From an uncultured Bacteroidales bacterium (lineage in GTDB: Bacteria > Bacteroidota > Bacteroidia > Bacteroidales > Paludibacteraceae), in contig CADCDS010000002.1 of assembly GCA_902800215.1 (NCBI GenBank), positions 1 through 64,000 of the forward strand: DNA of 64,000 nt, read 5' to 3'. A program made the position numbers and the translations under genes. The notes under the pieces were generated by a model. That model made no database searches. It saw only the letters and a list, made by a program, of their open reading frames with translations, and was not told where the DNA came from. This document shows, piece after piece, positions 61,487 to 64,000 of this stretch; position 1 is the first letter of the stretch; every line of letters starts with the position of its first letter.

Positions 61487-61492
61487 ATGTAG
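61424..61492 (+). CDS. Possible 22-residue leader peptide
   Basis: The ORF MVLDLRLSKKIGLSGDNLL and so on ends TAG at 61492. Its codons traverse the terminator hairpin, so it could be an attenuator-type leader ORF. There is no homology evidence. Confidence 0.2.
   Translation: MVLDLRLSKKIGLSGDNLLCFM
61457..61486 (+). terminator. Terminator in the psuK leader region
   Basis: GGTTGTC, GGGA loop, GACAACC, then TTCTTTGTTTT. It lies between the 61380 promoter and the psuK promoter. Confidence 0.7.
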
Positions 61493-61509
61493 GTTTTGTT
61501 CTTTTTTAT

Positions 61510-61540
61510 TTGCGTATTTCAAAAAATTTTTGTACCTTTG
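61510..61540 (+). promoter_or_regulatory. Promoter of psuK-psuG
   Basis: TTGCGTATTTC is followed, 20 bp after TTG, by TACCTTTGC. It sets the start at 61565. Confidence 0.75.
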
Positions 61541-61564
61541 CACCCGAAAACAGTAAATGTTATC

Positions 61565-62461
61565 ATGGAAACGCTTATTTCGGTTATCGGTGGTGCGAAT
61601 GTCGATATGTCGGCTACGCTGAATGATGCTTTTATTGCTGCGGATTCTAATCCCGGTCATATAGAGGTGGGTTACGGCGGTGTGGCACGTAATATTGCGC
61701 ATAACCTCTCCTTGTTAGGTGCTCGTACACAGTTATTGACGGTCTTTGGCGGAGATCTCTTTGGTGGTTTGCTGCATGACCATTGCAAGCAGCAGGGGAT
61801 TGATGTTCATTTGTCGGAACGGGATTCGAGTCAGCGTTCCGGCATCTATCTGTGCATCAATAACCATGGAGGAGAGATGATTGCGGCGGTGGCCGATACG
61901 GAGGCGGTGAAGTGCATCACGCCGGAATGGCTGGAGAAACGTGCCGGAGAGATTAATAAGGCGGAGTTTGTGGTGGCCGACGCGAATATAGGTGAAGACG
62001 CACTGCGGTGGTTAATGGAGAACGTGACGGCAACGTTGTTTGTGGACGGCGTCAGTTCTACCAAAGCGCACCGTGTGATCAATGCGCTTAAGAAAATGAA
62101 GCTGCCGTACCTGCATACGCTTAAGTTGAACCTCAAAGAAGCGTTAGCCGTGACGAACACCACTACCTATGCCGAAGCAGCGCAGGCGTTGCTGAACTTA
62201 GGTGTAGCGCATGTGTATATCACGCTGAGCGGAGAAGGTGTTTACTGTCGTAACGCAGCGGAAGAATGGTTATTCCCTATTTTACCCGGTGAGATCGTCA
62301 ATACCACAGGCGCCGGAGATGCTTTCCTGGCAGGTGTGGTGTATGCGTACAGCAAAGGAATTGCCTTTCCGCAAACGGCACAATACGGTCTGATGGCCGC
62401 CAGAGCGACCTTGATGAGTAACAAAGCGGTGAATCCGGAAATTGCAAATATACTTTTATGA
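61565..62461 (+). CDS. psuK: Pseudouridine kinase (PfkB family)
   Basis: The 298-residue ribokinase-like enzyme has the PfkB N-terminal motif GYGGVARNIAHNLSLLGA at about 37-54 and the C-terminal signature TTGAGDAFLAGVVYAY with the catalytic Asp. The substrate pseudouridine is inferred from the adjacent psuG, coupled by a 4-nt overlap. The in-frame ATG at 61496 lies upstream of the promoter and is rejected. Confidence 0.87.
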   Translation: METLISVIGGANVDMSATLNDAFIAADSNPGHIEVGYGGVARNIAHNLSLLGARTQLLTVFGGDLFGGLLHDHCKQQGIDVHLSERDSSQRSGIYLCINNHGGEMIAAVADTEAVKCITPEWLEKRAGEINKAEFVVADANIGEDALRWLMENVTATLFVDGVSSTKAHRVINALKKMKLPYLHTLKLNLKEALAVTNTTTYAEAAQALLNLGVAHVYITLSGEGVYCRNAAEEWLFPILPGEIVNTTGAGDAFLAGVVYAYSKGIAFPQTAQYGLMAARATLMSNKAVNPEIANILL

Positions 62462-63375
62462 TGAATAAATACCTATCTATATCGCCTGAAGTGCAGGCAG
62501 CCTTGAACGCCGGTAAACCGGTGGTAGCTTTGGAGTCCACGATCATCAGTCATGGTATGCCGTATCCGCAGAATGTAGAGACGGCGTTGCGAGTGGAGCA
62601 GACCATTCGTGATAACGGTGCCGTACCGGCTACGATCGCGATTATCGGTGGTCAACTCAAAGCCGGTTGTACACCGGAGGAGATTGAGTATTTGGGAAAG
62701 AAAGGTCAAGCGGTAATCAAAGCTTCCCGTCGTGATCTGCCGGTGTTAGTGGCCCGTAAAGAGGACGGTGCGACAACGGTTACCACCACGATGATCATTG
62801 CGGCCATGGCCGGGATTAAGATCTTTGCTACCGGCGGTATCGGTGGTGTACACCGCGGTGCGCAGCAGACCTTTGATATCTCCGCTGACCTCGAAGAACT
62901 GGCGCAGACGCCGGTGATGGTGATCTGTGCAGGCGCCAAGTCGATCTTGGATCTGGGGTTGACTCTGGAGTATCTGGAGACCAAGGGTGTGCCCGTGATC
63001 GGTTATCAGACGGAAGAGTTACCGGCTTTCTATACCCGTCACAGCGGATTCAAAGTGGATTACCGTATCGATACGCCACAAGAACTGGCTGCGGCTTTCA
63101 AGGCCAAGATCGATTGTGGTCTAAAAGGCGGTATGCTGGTTACCAACCCCATTCCGGAACAGTATTCCATGCCGAAAGATGTGATCGATGCAGCGATAGA
63201 GAAAGCGTTGCAGGAGATGGATACCGCCGGAATACACGGCAAACAATGTACGCCGTTCCTCTTGGCGAAAGTGAAAGATCTGACAGGCGGTGATAGTCTG
63301 GCAGCAAACATACAACTGGTTCTTAATAACGCCCGTTTAGCGGCACAAACAGCAGTAGCCTTATGCGAAAAGTAA
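62458..63375 (+). CDS. psuG: Pseudouridine-5'-phosphate glycosidase
   Basis: The 305-residue enzyme splits pseudouridine 5'-phosphate into uracil and ribose 5-phosphate. It has the family segments VALESTIISHGMPYPQN, the Lys-containing TTVTTTMIIAAMAGIKIFATGGIGGVHRG, and SILDLGLTLEYLET and PVIGYQTEELPAFY. Either Met1 or Met2 may start. It overlaps psuK by 4 nt and the next gene by 13 nt. Confidence 0.93.
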   Translation: MMNKYLSISPEVQAALNAGKPVVALESTIISHGMPYPQNVETALRVEQTIRDNGAVPATIAIIGGQLKAGCTPEEIEYLGKKGQAVIKASRRDLPVLVARKEDGATTVTTTMIIAAMAGIKIFATGGIGGVHRGAQQTFDISADLEELAQTPVMVICAGAKSILDLGLTLEYLETKGVPVIGYQTEELPAFYTRHSGFKVDYRIDTPQELAAAFKAKIDCGLKGGMLVTNPIPEQYSMPKDVIDAAIEKALQEMDTAGIHGKQCTPFLLAKVKDLTGGDSLAANIQLVLNNARLAAQTAVALCEK

Positions 63376-64000
63376 TTTTCTTTGCGGCAGTGAGTCTGAT
63401 TTGGATGTCCTGCCAACCTTCCAGACATTATCAATTGGATGATTATACCACCGAGTATATCACCGTGGATTCGATTACAGCGGAAGCGACCCGTGACAAG
63501 GCCTATGAGGAGTACTTGGCACCGACCAAGGCGTTCATGGATGCGGAGATGGGGATCGTGTTGGGGTATGCAGCCAATGAGATGTGGATTGATAGTATCG
63601 AGTGCCCTATGTTAAACTGGACAGCAGACGTGCTGTTGGAGAAAGCACGTGAGGTATGTCCGTTCCCGGTCGATATGGCGTTGCAGAACACAGGTGGTGC
63701 ACGTACTTCCTGGACAGGACAGAAACCCATTACCTTGGAGGATGTGTTCAGCACCATGCCGTTTAACAACCGAATGGTAGTACTGCGCCTGAAAGGTGCC
63801 GATGTGATCGATCTGTTCCGTACCAGTTTTGCGGCGGAAGAGCATGCGCACGGCGTAGCCGGTGTACGCGTCAAGATCGATCATCGGAAGTTGGAAGACC
63901 TGAAGGTAGGCGGTAAGAATGTGGATCCGGAAGCCGACTATACGATCGCTACCAGCAATTATCTGTCCAAAGGAAAAGACGGAATAGTTGCGTTGACACG
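63363..64000 (+). CDS. 5'-nucleotidase C-terminal domain lipoprotein, 3' end missing
   Basis: 212 codons are readable to the right edge. The protein has a lipobox IWMSCQ (Cys at 17) and then the 5'-nucleotidase C-terminal domain (MALQNTGGARTSW, ITLEDVFSTMPFNNRMVVLRLKG, DYTIATSNYLSKGKDG), which forms the nucleotide-binding pocket. It lacks the metal-binding half, which is encoded at 53580-54419. The start overlaps psuG by 13 nt. Confidence 0.87.
   Translation, partial: MRKVIFFAAVSLIWMSCQPSRHYQLDDYTTEYITVDSITAEATRDKAYEEYLAPTKAFMDAEMGIVLGYAANEMWIDSIECPMLNWTADVLLEKAREVCPFPVDMALQNTGGARTSWTGQKPITLEDVFSTMPFNNRMVVLRLKGADVIDLFRTSFAAEEHAHGVAGVRVKIDHRKLEDLKVGGKNVDPEADYTIATSNYLSKGKDGIVALT

Overview
The window is chromosomal DNA of a Bacteroidales-type member of the Bacteroidota. 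Three things point there. At 22 places there is a Bacteroides-style promoter (a -33 TTG element, then TAnnTTTG). Most starts lack Shine-Dalgarno sequences. The gene content also fits: a two-gene 5'-nucleotidase, a DUF4271 gene next to hemD, a TPR/HTH membrane regulator, a GH13 branching enzyme of the eukaryote-like type, and a giant protein with Listeria-Bacteroides (InlB B) repeats and a C-terminus like those of type IX-secreted proteins. Genus cannot be read from the sequence.

Layout. 1-3.7 kb (minus strand): the 5' part of a DUF1016/YhcG-like gene, two tandem paralogous lipoproteins, a 34-residue secreted peptide gene, and a lipoprotein-type TPR-TM-HTH regulator. 3.8-18 kb: sugar and cofactor housekeeping (cytidylate-kinase-like protein, YhcH-family protein, glgB, nagB, cysS, uxaB-uxaA, comF-like, nadB, an NlpC/P60 hydrolase), with parE on the minus strand. 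18-23 kb (minus): gap, RNase H, DUF2461, tRNA-Arg(CCT), rfbD-rfbC, recX, prmC. 23-32.7 kb: ribD, thioredoxin, a cation/proton antiporter, an SDR, a DEAD-box helicase, a converging and overlapping rRNA methyltransferase, and pcrA/uvrD.

32.7-47.4 kb is the accessory part. It holds a possible structured RNA, a ParE-type toxin-antitoxin cassette bracketed by inverted repeats, a 3,093-residue surface protein with a small membrane partner, a RAYT (REP-associated) transposase with REP-like hairpins, HTH fragments, and a hipBA module. 47.4-64 kb returns to housekeeping: a split chrA, udk, an OmpA-like/TPR lipoprotein cluster, mutL, the N-terminal half of a 5'-nucleotidase, acpP-fabF, asd, a U32 peptidase-family enzyme, hemD, rnpA, yidD, trmD, psuK-psuG, and the C-terminal half of the 5'-nucleotidase, which runs off the end.

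Four cross-cutting signals stand out. (1) All 22 promoters found have exactly 20 bp between TTG and TAnnTTTG and share an extended -33 block, TTGCRTATNTC. One palindromic copy serves two divergent promoters. (2) Degenerate 7-nt (sometimes 8-nt) tandem repeats are scattered between genes and also sit in frame inside conserved enzymes (PrmC, RibD, PcrA, ChrA). (3) Inverted repeats frame a promoter at 1.9 kb and the toxin-antitoxin cassette at 33 kb. (4) GAPDH lacks about ten residues of a normally conserved NAD-binding segment.
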